Of a DNA stretch of 48,079 nucleotides, positions 8,815-17,559 are shown piece after piece (within the stretch, counting starts at the first letter, position 1; every line of letters starts with the position of its first letter). Made by a program: the position numbers and the translations under genes. The DNA lies in contig CAIWSB010000082.1 of the NCBI GenBank assembly GCA_903915225.1, positions 1 through 48,079 on the forward strand, read 5' to 3'. The notes beneath the pieces are model-generated. The model was not told the DNA's origin and did not search any database. It was given only the letters and a program-made list of their open reading frames with translations. Origin of the DNA: an uncultured Candidatus Woesearchaeota archaeon (GTDB taxonomy: Archaea > Nanobdellota > Nanobdellia > Woesearchaeales > B29-G15).

Positions 8815-9366
8815 TTAGGGGTTAATCTCCGAGAGGAAATTGAGGATTGAGAATTTTATATCCGGATGCTTCTCCTCCATCTTGTTCAACCCCTCCAGAA
8901 CCTTTTTTCCCCGGATGCTTAACCTTTTTCCTGCAGGACCTTTAATCCCCTTTATTTTTGAAAATATGCGGATTTCATCTGGATGAATCACGGAGAGTGG
9001 AGCCAGAGGCATTTTAAAGGCTGTCTTAAAGACAACACTCTCAACAAAGGAGGCTGCTGAATCGTCCAAGTTCCAGGGAACTGCAACCTTGCCTTTGCAA
9101 GGAGCGGACTTTACGATTCGGAGCTTGAAAGGGAAATCCTTCTGGAGGTTTTCCATGGCAAAAATGAGCACTTTAGCGTCCAGGCTATTGTCATCTAGGA
9201 TTGTAAGGGTATCCTCTTTTTTGAATGGGTATTTTAGACGTATATACCTCCTAATCCTCTTTTCAACAGTCCTGCAAAAGCATTTACCGCACAGCGATCT
9301 TGGCATAAAACCCAGCTTTACCTCAACCACTCGCTTCCGACAGCCTAGACAGGTTTTGTCGCCCAT
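8815..9366 (-). CDS. degenerate PP-loop (NcsA/Ctu2-like) zinc protein
   Basis: 184 residues. The N-terminal zinc ribbon (CLGC, then LCGKCF) and the helix VEKRIRRYIR match the start of NcsA/TtuA-type tRNA 2-thiolation enzymes. Where those have SGGKDS this protein has LDDNSLDA, so the ATP-pyrophosphatase P-loop is gone. The later GHNTDD motif appears as PWNLDDS, with the two Asp kept. The C-terminal zinc site is missing. The pattern is like eukaryotic Ctu2/Ncs2, the non-catalytic partner of Ctu1/Ncs6; the active paralogue is at 18757-19650. The partnership is inference. A longer GTG start at 9378 exists, but GGTGA just before the ATG at 9366 and a TATA at 9401-9410 favour the ATG. Confidence 0.75.
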   Translation of the reverse strand: MGDKTCLGCRKRVVEVKLGFMPRSLCGKCFCRTVEKRIRRYIRLKYPFKKEDTLTILDDNSLDAKVLIFAMENLQKDFPFKLRIVKSAPCKGKVAVPWNLDDSAASFVESVVFKTAFKMPLAPLSVIHPDEIRIFSKIKGIKGPAGKRLSIRGKKVLEGLNKMEEKHPDIKFSILNFLSEINP

Positions 9367-9443
9367 ATTTTTCACCACTTAAAAATGCATACAACCGAAA
9401 GGTTTAAATATTAGTATATTTTTACTATTCAATAACAAACACA

Positions 9444-9467
9444 AACAACCATTATAAAGTGGTTGTT
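9444..9467 (-). terminator. hairpin after the secreted Lon-type protease gene
   Basis: Perfect 8-bp inverted repeat AACAACCA / TGGTTGTT with an 8-base AT spacer, five bases beyond the protease stop codon. On the minus strand it is followed by a T-rich stretch. It also separates that gene from the promoter of the next minus-strand gene at 9401-9410. Read as a terminator or 3'-end stabilising hairpin. Confidence 0.5.
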
Positions 9468-9472
9468 GATTA

Positions 9473-11221
9473 TCACCTCTTTTTCCCGCTCCTGGTGCCT
9501 CGTGCACCAGGGTGGGTTTTAATACTCATTCTAATTAACCCGAATCCAATAGCCAGTCCTAGAACGAGTCCTATTCCAAATGCGAGTATCTCTCTGGGCT
9601 CATACATTGTTAGCTTTGTCCCCTCTTTCTTTGGGAAATACATATCTAAGTTGCTCAGCTCAAGCGCATATTCAGCATAGACAAAGGCAGAGACGATATT
9701 GTTGTTCTTGAGGGAGTTTGCATACTCAAAGTAGCTGTATCCCACAATAGGGAAGCTGCCCTGCTTTGTTTGTTTAACTATGCCATTGCGTATGTACTTT
9801 AGCATATCCTCAAGCACTTTTTTCAGTCCCTCTTTTGAAGTGCCAACTGAATTCAGCACCGCATCCACCTGGGCCTTCAATAGGGAGGCCCTGAAAATGC
9901 AGAGCTCGAAATCACCTGAGGCAAAGTTTGCCCTCGCTAGCACTAGGTCTTTATCCATATCCACCAACAAGTCAGGTGAAATATAGACCTTGAGATAGTC
10001 CAGCCGTTCATTGGCTTCAGAGAGTTTCTGCAGGCAGGGCTTTGACATTTCCTTCAGGTCAAGCACCTGTTGTGATGATGTTCCAAAGAAGTTTGCCCAG
10101 GATTGTGCGCTGTAGAACCGTTCCATGGCGTACCCCAAGTCAAAGGCAGCTTCCTTGGATTTGTTGTCAACAAGGGCTTTGAAGCTCCGGTTGACATAAT
10201 CGAGTGAATCAGTGAGCCGCTCGATAACTACAGTGTATGTCTCAAGGTCAGTGAGGGTTTTATAGCTAGGCAGCTTTGAGCGCTGCATAAGGACTTGGTG
10301 CTTGAGCGTGGCCGATTCAAGGGCAAGCCCGCTTCTATTATATGCCTTCCAGGCATATAGCTGGCTCAGCTTGGCATTTGCGCCAAAGCAGTATGAGGCC
10401 CGGGAATAAAGCCCGCCCGAGATTTTCTCATACTCAGCCCGCCTTGTCAAATTTGTGACAGGCTCTAGCATAGAGCTGTTGAAATGGAACGGGCTCACTT
10501 TTACCATTAATTGTTTGGTTCTGTTGCAAAGGATGTCGCCAAGCCGCGTCATGGTCTGGCTGTAGCTGGGGTCAATATTAAGTGATTCGTTGAGTGTTGG
10601 CCGGGGCTCGCCCTTGAACAATGCAAGGGCCTCATCGATATGTGATACTTCCACAATTTTAATTCCCAGCTCCTTGGCGCGCGCACTGAGGTTTATTGTG
10701 CGGTTGGACTCATTGACAATCAAAGAGCCAGGCGGTATAAGGACTTCCTGAATTCCACTGCTTTTTGCAGCCTCAAGCTTTTCTGGAAGCCCGCTCACCG
10801 GGCCAATAAAACCTCCTGAGTTGATTGTGCCTGTGATGGCCATCTTATCATCAATCCTTTCGTTGCTGAGAAGCGAAATTGCGAGCACAGCCAATGCAGC
10901 CCCTGCGCTGGGGCCCCCGACAATTGATGAGCTTGACCTAATCACATAAAAGAAATCAAGATTGGTGCAGTCCACGTTGAGGTATGAGCAGGCCAATTCC
11001 GTGGCAAACCTGGTGGATATTTGGGTGTCAATTTTTGTTAGGGGGAATGAGTCAATAAAAACGCGGCCAGAACCCTGCCGTATTTCTAGCTCAAGGTTTG
11101 CAGTGCTGCCAATCATGCCTCCCGGCGTTTCAGCCACAGCAAGAAGCTTCATCTCCCCTTTGACAGCCCCTGCAAGGGGGAGCATTAGCAGCAGCAATAT
11201 TATTGGAATCCAAGGCCTCAT
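9473..11221 (-). CDS. secreted, membrane-anchored Lon-type (S16) serine protease without AAA domain
   Basis: 583 residues. A signal peptide (IPIILLLLMLPLAGAV) is followed by an S16 protease domain with catalytic Ser105 in GGPSAGAAL and Lys148 in GLPEKLEAA. The 43-residue gap equals that of E. coli Lon (S679/K722). No Walker motifs exist, so it is not an ATP-driven Lon. Residues about 190-540 are alpha-helical with no known motif, and a C-terminal helix (LAFGIGLVLGLAIGFGLI) with a basic tail anchors it, leaving the protease outside. Likely role is processing or quality control of exterior proteins. A TTG four codons earlier is too close to the TATA (about 11243-11253); the ATG at 11221 is about 26 bases from it. 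Confidence 0.87.
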   Translation of the reverse strand: MRPWIPIILLLLMLPLAGAVKGEMKLLAVAETPGGMIGSTANLELEIRQGSGRVFIDSFPLTKIDTQISTRFATELACSYLNVDCTNLDFFYVIRSSSSIVGGPSAGAALAVLAISLLSNERIDDKMAITGTINSGGFIGPVSGLPEKLEAAKSSGIQEVLIPPGSLIVNESNRTINLSARAKELGIKIVEVSHIDEALALFKGEPRPTLNESLNIDPSYSQTMTRLGDILCNRTKQLMVKVSPFHFNSSMLEPVTNLTRRAEYEKISGGLYSRASYCFGANAKLSQLYAWKAYNRSGLALESATLKHQVLMQRSKLPSYKTLTDLETYTVVIERLTDSLDYVNRSFKALVDNKSKEAAFDLGYAMERFYSAQSWANFFGTSSQQVLDLKEMSKPCLQKLSEANERLDYLKVYISPDLLVDMDKDLVLARANFASGDFELCIFRASLLKAQVDAVLNSVGTSKEGLKKVLEDMLKYIRNGIVKQTKQGSFPIVGYSYFEYANSLKNNNIVSAFVYAEYALELSNLDMYFPKKEGTKLTMYEPREILAFGIGLVLGLAIGFGLIRMSIKTHPGARGTRSGKKR

Positions 11222-11275
11222 TTTGCAGCACAATGTGTTCTAATATTTAAATTTAGATGGAACTTTATCCAGAAT

Positions 11276-13441
11276 TCACTTCAGCTTCTCAGTGTGCTTG
11301 CAGTTGGGGTACTTGTCGCAGGCCATGAATTTGCCAAAGCGTGAAGTACGAACAACAAGCTTACCTTCTTTACATTTAGGGCACGGCTGGTTTTCCTTTT
11401 CGCTCCTGTTGGTGGTGCAAGCTTGGTTGATGCAGAGCGTGGTTGTGCGCTTGTGCTCCGGTGAATAAACTCTAACCGTAGGATAATTGCACTCCTTGCA
11501 AGGCTTTTCGGTCTTGTAAACCCTGCCAGCCTGCGGGATTGGGAATGTGGTTGAGCAGTCTGGATACCTGTCACATGCTAGGAAACGTTTCCTTTGCTTC
11601 GAAAATTTGATTATCAGGTTTCCTTTTTTACAGGCAGGACATTGCCCCAGCGAGGTGGCCTCGTTTGTGTTCTCATGGGCTGTCTTCAGGTCCTCGCCAA
11701 TGCTCTCTTCCTTCTTTTTGAATTCCCCAAGTATCTGGATGAGAATTTTTTTTGCTTTCTCCACAACTGTTTCCTCTTTGAGAGTCCCCTCACGTATCTT
11801 TTCCATATCCTCCTCAAAGCTCCTGGTGAGCTCCTCATCAATAATCTTGGGGACTTGCTTCTCTAGTACTGTGATTACCTGCATGCCAAGCTCTGTTGGC
11901 TTAATCTCCCTCCCTAAAAGATAGCCACGCTTGAACAAAGTATCAACAATCTGGGCGCGAGTGCCTTTTGTCCCGAGATTGCGGTTTGAGAGCTCCTTAA
12001 CCAATGAGGCCTGCGAGAATCTTTTCGGAGGCTGTGTTGTGTCCTCGTTCATCTCAAGATTCTTGAATTTCACTTGGTCTCCTTGCTTGGCCTTTGGCAG
12101 CTCCTTTTCATTGAGGTGCAGGTATGGGCCATAGAAAACATGCCAACCTGGCTTGACCGTTACGATTCCCTCAGACAGGAAGTCTTCTCCCTCAACTTTG
12201 AATATTATCTTTCGTGCAAGGCGCTCTGCAGGGTCTCCGAAGCACGCCAAAAAGCGCCTGACAATAAGGTCGTAAATCTGTTCAGGGGCTTTAGTGAGTT
12301 TTTTTGGAATATTCCCTGTTGGATATATTGCAGGGTGAGCAGGGTCATCCCCCTTGCCCTGCCTTGGCCTCAGCTTGTCTTTGGCAAGGAGGGCACTGCA
12401 CAGCTCTGAGTATTTTTCAATCCCACTAAGTGACTTGAGAATTTTTGCAAACCCCAATTGATATGGTAATTTTTGGGATGATGTTCTAGGGTAAGAGATG
12501 TATCCGCCGAGATACAAGGCTTGGGCGTTGTTGAGTGTCTCCTGGGGGTTTATGCCAAAAGCACGATAAGCCTCAATCTGCAGGCTGGTTAAGTCGAAGG
12601 GCGGCGGTGGAAATTGACTGTAATCGCTGTCTTCACAGGATTCAACCTTGCCGTCCTTACCATTGCATTTTTTGAATATGGTCTGGGCTTTTTTCTTCTC
12701 CCAGAACTTGCCCTCAACATGCTGGCCGCTAAGCGCTCCCTTCTTTAGGTTGCCACTGTACTTCAGCTCCCAATAGGGCTTTGTAACAAAGGCCAGTATC
12801 TCACGCTCGCGGTCAACAAGGATTTTTAGTGCAGGCCCCTGAATACGTCCAGAACTCAGCACCTTGAATGTGCCGCTGCTGCGTATTGCCTTTGTCAAGG
12901 CCCTTGAAACATTGACACCGTAATACCAGTCAAGTATGTGCCGAGTCTCCCCGGCCAGGGCTTGATGAAGGTTCACAGAAGGCGATTTGTTCTTGTATGC
13001 CTCCTGAAGGTCAGGAACAGTAAGGGTTGAGAACTTCATCCTGCCGCCATCCTTTGCCTTGCAGATGAAACGGAGCACATTGTAGCCAATAAGCTCCCCC
13101 TCAACATCATAATCGCATGAAACCGTAAACTCTGTTGCTTCACCAGCCAATTTGGCAAGAACATTGAAATAACCTTTTGCAAATTTCGCTTTTGGATTCA
13201 CATCAAAAATTGGAGTCCATTTAACATCAAAGACAGGGTACTCCCATTGTTTGCTCTCAGTTTCCTTCAGCCCGAAAAGATGGCCCACTGCAGCAGCAAC
13301 AATTATCCTCTTCCCATGATAGGTGGTTTCATAATAGCTAACACTCCCCATCCTCTTAATCTGGGGCTTGGTGTCCGAGAGAGCATAGGCAATTTTGAAT
13401 GCCTGCTTGGGCTTTTCTGAGATTATCAGCTCGTAGGCCAT
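11276..13441 (-). CDS. topA: DNA topoisomerase I (type IA)
   Basis: Relaxes negatively supercoiled DNA through a 5'-phosphotyrosine intermediate. 722 residues. TOPRIM residues are ISEKPKQA near the N-terminus and DYDVEGE; the catalytic Tyr lies in GYISYPRTSSQ. The C-terminus carries three zinc-binding modules: CPACKKG...CDRYPDC, CKECNYP...CINQAC and CPKCKEG...CDKYPNC. These bind single-stranded DNA in the family. The longest frame starts at 13582, but a TATA box (TTTTTATAGGAA on the minus strand, 13461-13472) lies inside that extension and 27 bases before the ATG at 13441, where homology also begins (MAYELIISEKP). I therefore start it there, leaderless. Confidence 0.95.
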   Translation of the reverse strand: MAYELIISEKPKQAFKIAYALSDTKPQIKRMGSVSYYETTYHGKRIIVAAAVGHLFGLKETESKQWEYPVFDVKWTPIFDVNPKAKFAKGYFNVLAKLAGEATEFTVSCDYDVEGELIGYNVLRFICKAKDGGRMKFSTLTVPDLQEAYKNKSPSVNLHQALAGETRHILDWYYGVNVSRALTKAIRSSGTFKVLSSGRIQGPALKILVDREREILAFVTKPYWELKYSGNLKKGALSGQHVEGKFWEKKKAQTIFKKCNGKDGKVESCEDSDYSQFPPPPFDLTSLQIEAYRAFGINPQETLNNAQALYLGGYISYPRTSSQKLPYQLGFAKILKSLSGIEKYSELCSALLAKDKLRPRQGKGDDPAHPAIYPTGNIPKKLTKAPEQIYDLIVRRFLACFGDPAERLARKIIFKVEGEDFLSEGIVTVKPGWHVFYGPYLHLNEKELPKAKQGDQVKFKNLEMNEDTTQPPKRFSQASLVKELSNRNLGTKGTRAQIVDTLFKRGYLLGREIKPTELGMQVITVLEKQVPKIIDEELTRSFEEDMEKIREGTLKEETVVEKAKKILIQILGEFKKKEESIGEDLKTAHENTNEATSLGQCPACKKGNLIIKFSKQRKRFLACDRYPDCSTTFPIPQAGRVYKTEKPCKECNYPTVRVYSPEHKRTTTLCINQACTTNRSEKENQPCPKCKEGKLVVRTSRFGKFMACDKYPNCKHTEKLK

Positions 13442-13602
13442 GTGTTCAGTAGGATTGGCTTTCCTATAAAAATGTTTGGATACAGTTCGCGTGGAGAGAA
13501 ATCCCATTTTTTGGCTTAGTAAATGACGTTTGTTATTTGTTAATAGTATAATAATGTGCCATATCCCTCCAGCAGGCTCCAACAGTTAGGTTTATAAATA
13601 GT

Positions 13603-13620
13603 AACCACTTCGGAGTGGTT
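13603..13620. promoter_or_regulatory. 18-bp palindrome between TATA box and start of the signal-peptidase-like gene
   Basis: AACCACT, a 4-base TCGG centre, then AGTGGTT: a perfect 7-bp inverted repeat. It fills the space between the TATA box (TTTATAAATA, 13591-13600) and the ATG at 13621. If transcription starts at or near the ATG, the repeat is DNA, not RNA, and sits where a repressor would block polymerase. Alternatively, if transcription starts a few bases upstream, it would make a 5' hairpin. Confidence 0.5.
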
Positions 13621-14163
13621 ATGAAATTATGGGGCATTCTCCTCTTGGTATTGGTGGGCTTCTTTTTTGGATATTTTGCACACTCTGCAGCCTCTTTAGG
13701 ATACCTCACGTTCACAAGTGAGGATGCTCCAGGTAATATTCCGCTAGTTGATTCTCCAAACAATCTCGCAGATGCGCTCACTCTATCAAGATCTTCAGAG
13801 AGAATCTCACCTTATGATTGGATATCTCAGAATTCGATACACGTATTTAATAACCAGGTTATTCTAGATATTAATAATCCTGAATGGGCAAGCTTTACAG
13901 ACACTAATTCAATGGACCCGGTTATTGATGACACGGCCCATGCAATTGAGATTGTGCCTAAGACTTCGGATGATATCCACCTGGGCGATATAGTTTCCTA
14001 CAAGGCAGATAGTGGGGATGTCATAATCCACAGAGTTATAGGCAAGGGAGAGGATGACCAGGGAACGTTCTTCATTTTCAAAGGAGACAATAACCCTGCA
14101 AGGGACCCTGGAAAAATCCGCTGGGAGCAGATACAGAGGGTTGTTGTGGCAATAATCTATTAG
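13621..14163 (+). CDS. S26-family signal peptidase-like protein
   Basis: 180 residues with one N-terminal helix (WGILLLVLVGFFFGYFAHSAASL). The S26 boxes are present: Ser97 in TNSMDP, then GDIVSYKADSGDVIIHRVIG with His137, and KGDNNPARDPG with Asp156 and Asp162. Archaeal and ER signal peptidases use His where bacteria use Lys, and this one has the His in the right place, so it should be active. The 50-residue insert between the helix and box B is unusual, so it may process special substrates, or the main signal peptidase may be elsewhere. A GTG two codons upstream falls in the palindrome; the ATG is 25 bases from the TATA. Confidence 0.85.
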   Translation: MKLWGILLLVLVGFFFGYFAHSAASLGYLTFTSEDAPGNIPLVDSPNNLADALTLSRSSERISPYDWISQNSIHVFNNQVILDINNPEWASFTDTNSMDPVIDDTAHAIEIVPKTSDDIHLGDIVSYKADSGDVIIHRVIGKGEDDQGTFFIFKGDNNPARDPGKIRWEQIQRVVVAIIY

Positions 14164-14174
14164 ATATCCTTTTA

Positions 14175-15053
14175 TTAACTGTGCGCCAAAGTACCGCCTA
14201 CAACGTGGAACAAGGCGGGTGTAACAAAGACTTCTATGAGACATGCAACAAATAGTGTGACTATGGCCAATACAACCAGGTCAAGAGAATCTGCGAGGAT
14301 GTGGTTGAATTCCTTTGTGCCAAAGTCATGCCTTATGACTGCAACCGAAATTATGCCGCCGGCAAGTCCACCTATGAAGTATCCAAGAATCTCAAATATT
14401 CCATGGGGCAAATATCTGATAAGGCTCAGGCTTATTACATGGAGATAGTTGCTGGCAGCCAGGAAGCCCATTTTTGAGAAAAGTTCTGCTAACTTAGTCC
14501 TAATTAGGTTGCCAATTGCCGCCCCAATTACAGATGCATTCCAGGTGAGTATGAAAATGGCTCCTGCGCCATAGAAAAATGCAAAGAAAATACAGAAGAA
14601 CATTACTCTTATGTTGTTAGAAAATATGTTCATAAAGGTGCCGAATGAGGCCGTCTGGCCTGTCATGCGGTTGTTAATTGCGTTTATCGTCTCCATCTGC
14701 GACCTAAAGGTGGTGGTTACAGTGGGCTCTGGCAGGATTGCATAAAGGATTGAGAAAGCCACCACAAAGCCCAAGAAGAGCATCATTAGGTATAGCAGCA
14801 CCTTGCCATGCTCTTTCATGAGGAGCTTTTCGTCATGGATTAGCTTGTCCATTGTTTCCTCATGCTTGAATGTATTGTAAACCAGAGGCAGGCTTGCTAT
14901 CACAGTGAGGAACACCATCACCATGCTGGCATATCCAGTGAAGAGCCAAAGTGCCAGCAGCAAACCTAGTGTGGCATAAAGCAAACCAAGGAGGAACATC
15001 CTCAAGGGATGCCTCTCAGCCATCTTGGGATTTACGATTGCTTCAAGAACCAT
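14175..15053 (-). CDS. SpoIIM-family (DUF95) integral membrane protein
   Basis: 292 residues with about six to seven hydrophobic helices: two near the N-terminus, one about residues 85-110, then FFCIFFAFFYGAGAIFILTWNASVIGAAIG, IFEILGYFIGGLAGGIISVAVI and the C-terminal LVVLAIVTLFVACLIEVFVTPALF. NNIRVMFF and LPHGIFEI match conserved points of the SpoIIM/DUF95 family. In sporulating bacteria SpoIIM takes part in septal wall remodelling. Archaeal members have no assigned role; the family has been proposed to be linked to membrane or vesicle functions. A TATA (TTTATATAAC on the minus strand, near 15082-15092) lies about 34 bases before the ATG, so a very short leader is likely. Confidence 0.85.
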   Translation of the reverse strand: MVLEAIVNPKMAERHPLRMFLLGLLYATLGLLLALWLFTGYASMVMVFLTVIASLPLVYNTFKHEETMDKLIHDEKLLMKEHGKVLLYLMMLFLGFVVAFSILYAILPEPTVTTTFRSQMETINAINNRMTGQTASFGTFMNIFSNNIRVMFFCIFFAFFYGAGAIFILTWNASVIGAAIGNLIRTKLAELFSKMGFLAASNYLHVISLSLIRYLPHGIFEILGYFIGGLAGGIISVAVIRHDFGTKEFNHILADSLDLVVLAIVTLFVACLIEVFVTPALFHVVGGTLAHS

Positions 15054-15104
15054 TTTTGTATATTAGTATATCCAATAGGTTATATAAATAGTTTTTGATG
15101 ACGA

Positions 15105-16391
15105 CTAGAACAGGTTTCTTTCCTTAAAGTATCCCTGTATCTTTGCCAAGGCCTTGAACTCGTCAAGAATGAGCAGCCTCCTGTTCTCCATGAGCACCTT
15201 TCCATTGACAATTGTATCAGTCACATCAGAACCAGAGACTGAATAAATGATGTGAGAAACCACATTGCTAGGAGATAACGGCAGTAATTTTGGGTTATTT
15301 GTGCTTAGGGTGATTATGTCGGCAAAGTAACCAGGGGCTATTGTGCCAATCTTTAAGCCAAGTATTGAGGCAGGATTTATGGTGGCCAGGTCAAGGATAA
15401 CCTGCCCGGGCATTGCAGTTGGGTCATTAAGGGAATATTTGTGCAAAAGCCCCACCTGTTTCATTTCCTCAAAAATGTCTAGGTTGTTGTTTGAGGCAAC
15501 CGAGTCTGTGCCCAGCCCGACCCGAACCGTGAGTTCGAGCATCTTATCCAAAGGCATCCTTGAGCCAGAGGCAAGCTTCATGTTGCTCACGGGGCAATGC
15601 ACGCCAGCTGAATTGTGCTTGGCCATCAGTTTAACGCCATGCTCATCCAGCCAGCAGAGATGCACACCCACAGTTCTCTCATCCAGGAATCCTATCTTTT
15701 CTAGGTATTCCATTACGCCCAAGCCCGTTTTCTGCCTCACCACACTTATCTCTGCCTCAGTCTCAAGAATGTGGGTCTGGTTAATCAGGTTGTATTCCTT
15801 AGCCAGGGCCACAGCTGCCTTCAGCAGATATTCAGAGCAGGTATTTGGGGCATGGGCTGAGATTGTTGGCGTGATGAGAGGATCACCTGAAATTCCCTCA
15901 ACAAATTTCCTTGTCTCCAAAATCTTGGCATCAGCATCCTCTTTTTTGAATAGATCAATCATGCAACGCCCCAGGAATGCACGAATACCTGTTTCCCTTA
16001 CAGCTTTGATGATGTTCTCCATCTGGGTGCTCATGTCCATCATGCATGTAGTGCCGTTCTTTATGCTTTCAATGCATGTGAGCAGGCTCCCAAAATAAAT
16101 GCTGTCTATCTTAGCCTCAGCAGGCCAAACCTTCTTCTCAAGCCAGTCCTGAAGCCTTAAATCATCAGAAACACCGCGCAGCATGTTGGTGATGGTGTGA
16201 GTATGGAGATTCACAAGCCCGGGCATCACAACCTTATCGCTGCAGTCAATTGATGGGCAGCTGTCTTTTATCTTGCCTATCTTTGATATCTTGCTGTCTT
16301 CAATGAGGATATCCTCATTCTCAAGAATCCGACGCCTTTCATCCTGTGTGACAATAAGCCTGCAACTCTTTAGCAGAAGTTTGTTTGCCAT
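15105..16391 (-). CDS. MtaD/SAH deaminase-like amidohydrolase
   Basis: Amidohydrolase-superfamily deaminase of 428 residues, closest by motif to 5-methylthioadenosine/S-adenosylhomocysteine (or 5'-deoxyadenosine) deaminases. Metal ligands are visible: VNLHTHT (two His), QTHILETEAE, HCPVSNMKLASG and LGTDSVASNNN with the catalytic Asp. It would remove the 6-amino group of an adenosine product of SAM metabolism, giving the inosine form. The radical SAM protein and methyltransferases in this window would create such by-products, which is context only. An extended frame reaches 16637, but the TATA (TTTTAAATAT on the minus strand, near 16417) is 26 bases before the ATG at 16391. Confidence 0.88.
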   Translation of the reverse strand: MANKLLLKSCRLIVTQDERRRILENEDILIEDSKISKIGKIKDSCPSIDCSDKVVMPGLVNLHTHTITNMLRGVSDDLRLQDWLEKKVWPAEAKIDSIYFGSLLTCIESIKNGTTCMMDMSTQMENIIKAVRETGIRAFLGRCMIDLFKKEDADAKILETRKFVEGISGDPLITPTISAHAPNTCSEYLLKAAVALAKEYNLINQTHILETEAEISVVRQKTGLGVMEYLEKIGFLDERTVGVHLCWLDEHGVKLMAKHNSAGVHCPVSNMKLASGSRMPLDKMLELTVRVGLGTDSVASNNNLDIFEEMKQVGLLHKYSLNDPTAMPGQVILDLATINPASILGLKIGTIAPGYFADIITLSTNNPKLLPLSPSNVVSHIIYSVSGSDVTDTIVNGKVLMENRRLLILDEFKALAKIQGYFKERNLF

Positions 16392-16449
16392 GCCTGCGGG
16401 AAGGGCTGCAGGATATTTAAAACTTCGCAAAAAACAAAAAAGAGAGGGC

Positions 16450-16818
16450 TTACCTATGGCCCCCTGCGTAGAAGAATTTCTCAATTGAAACATCCTCAGG
16501 CTTCCATTCCCCAACCCTTTGGCTGTAGGGCTTTTCCTTGGGCGGAGCCTGCTGGAATGTGGTCTGCACAGGCGGTGCGCGCGGGGCCTCATGCCTGGGG
16601 GCCTCCTGTTGAACAACCGGTTCCCTCTCCTGCACAATCTGCACCGGCGGATCGGGGGCAGGAGTGCCTCTGACCATTGGGGCAGGTGTGTTTTGCAAGT
16701 TTTCCACCATTTGCCTCACTTCTTGGATCTCCTTAAAGAGCCTCTTGAAGTTCATTTCCATGAGAACAGCCACTCGCTGTTGTTCGCCGTAATCATTCAT
16801 CTGTTGTGGCCCTTGCAT
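16450..16818 (-). CDS. small coiled-coil, Pro/Gln-rich protein in the ftsZ operon
   Basis: About 122 residues. The first 45 are Gln-rich and then form a likely coiled coil (VAVLMEMNFKRLFKEIQEVRQMVENL). Residues about 48-95 are Pro-rich and disordered (APDPPVQ, EAPRHEAPRAPP). The last 25 form a short charged end (SQRVGEWKPEDVSIEKFFYAGGHR). No known domain. It is the last gene of ftsZ, TPR, this: an AGGTGA overlapping the TPR stop is spaced for the ATG at 16818, and an ATG at 16824 overlapping the stop is the alternative. The coil plus linker plus terminal motif layout suits an adaptor or tether, and its operon suggests a role at the division site. That role is inference. Confidence 0.75.
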   Translation of the reverse strand: MQGPQQMNDYGEQQRVAVLMEMNFKRLFKEIQEVRQMVENLQNTPAPMVRGTPAPDPPVQIVQEREPVVQQEAPRHEAPRAPPVQTTFQQAPPKEKPYSQRVGEWKPEDVSIEKFFYAGGHR

Positions 16819-16823
16819 TACCA

Positions 16824-17558
16824 TCACCTATTGGCAAAATTCATTTTGATAAATTCAACCATCACATTATTGCCAGCCTTTCCGTAACAATTGAAGGCTT
16901 GCCCGATGTGGCCCTGCTTGAGGCAGATGTCTCCTAGAGTGCTGAGCAGTTGTGGGTCTTTTGCCATCTCAAAGGCTTTCTCGGCGAGTTTGTACTCAAG
17001 CTCCTTGACACAGAGTTCTCCTACCTTGATTATCCATTCCTTGTCGTCAAGCTCATTGAAGACCTCTAGGGCAGTGTCCCACTTACCCCTCTGTAGGCAA
17101 ATCTCTCCAACATGGCGCAGCTTGTCCTTGTCGCCAAGCATTGTGTAGGCTTTCCTTGCTGAGTCAAACCTGCCATCAGCCAGGCATCTGTCGGCCAGCG
17201 AGCGAAGCCTGCCCATGTCGTTTGCTAGGCGGTACGCTTCTATGGCCTTGTCATGCTCCTGCAGGATTTCATAGCTTTGCCCGACACTCACAATCTTGTC
17301 AGGGAGCTGTGCAATCAGGAAGGCCTTGACAGCATTTGGAAGATTTCCGCGCCTCACATACTCGTCGCCAAGGGCCTCGAGAAGGCACGCTCGCGTCTCA
17401 GGCGAAAACATGCTCAAGTCTAGGTCTTCCAAACTCTTGGTAACCAAGGCCGGGACAATCTTCTTGAACGGGTTGTTGCTCCTATCTGCTGCAATGAATT
17501 CCTTGTTGTTTTCAACTATTTCCGATACAGTTTTTTTCACATAGTAGTCTTCTTCCAT
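16824..17558 (-). CDS. TPR-repeat protein co-transcribed with ftsZ
   Basis: 244 residues. From about residue 55 to the end it consists of short helix-turn-helix repeats of TPR or SEL1 type, for example GDEYVRRGNLPNAVKAFLIA, GEICLQRGKWDTALEVFNEL, GELCVKELEYKLAEKAFEMA and GDICLKQGHIGQAFNCYGKA. The family mediates protein-protein contacts. No membrane segment or enzyme motif is seen, so it is a cytoplasmic scaffold. The ATG at 17558 follows the ftsZ stop by one base, indicating translational coupling; an in-frame start at 17576 would overlap ftsZ and is less likely. By context it is a candidate FtsZ partner. No homologous named division protein is recognised. Confidence 0.88.
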   Translation of the reverse strand: MEEDYYVKKTVSEIVENNKEFIAADRSNNPFKKIVPALVTKSLEDLDLSMFSPETRACLLEALGDEYVRRGNLPNAVKAFLIAQLPDKIVSVGQSYEILQEHDKAIEAYRLANDMGRLRSLADRCLADGRFDSARKAYTMLGDKDKLRHVGEICLQRGKWDTALEVFNELDDKEWIIKVGELCVKELEYKLAEKAFEMAKDPQLLSTLGDICLKQGHIGQAFNCYGKAGNNVMVEFIKMNFANR

Positions 17559-17559
17559 T

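Noticed and set aside
15343-16098. 251-residue plus-strand frame opposite the deaminase gene
   Set aside because: Ser/Leu-rich shadow of a gene whose metal-binding motifs are intact on the other strand.
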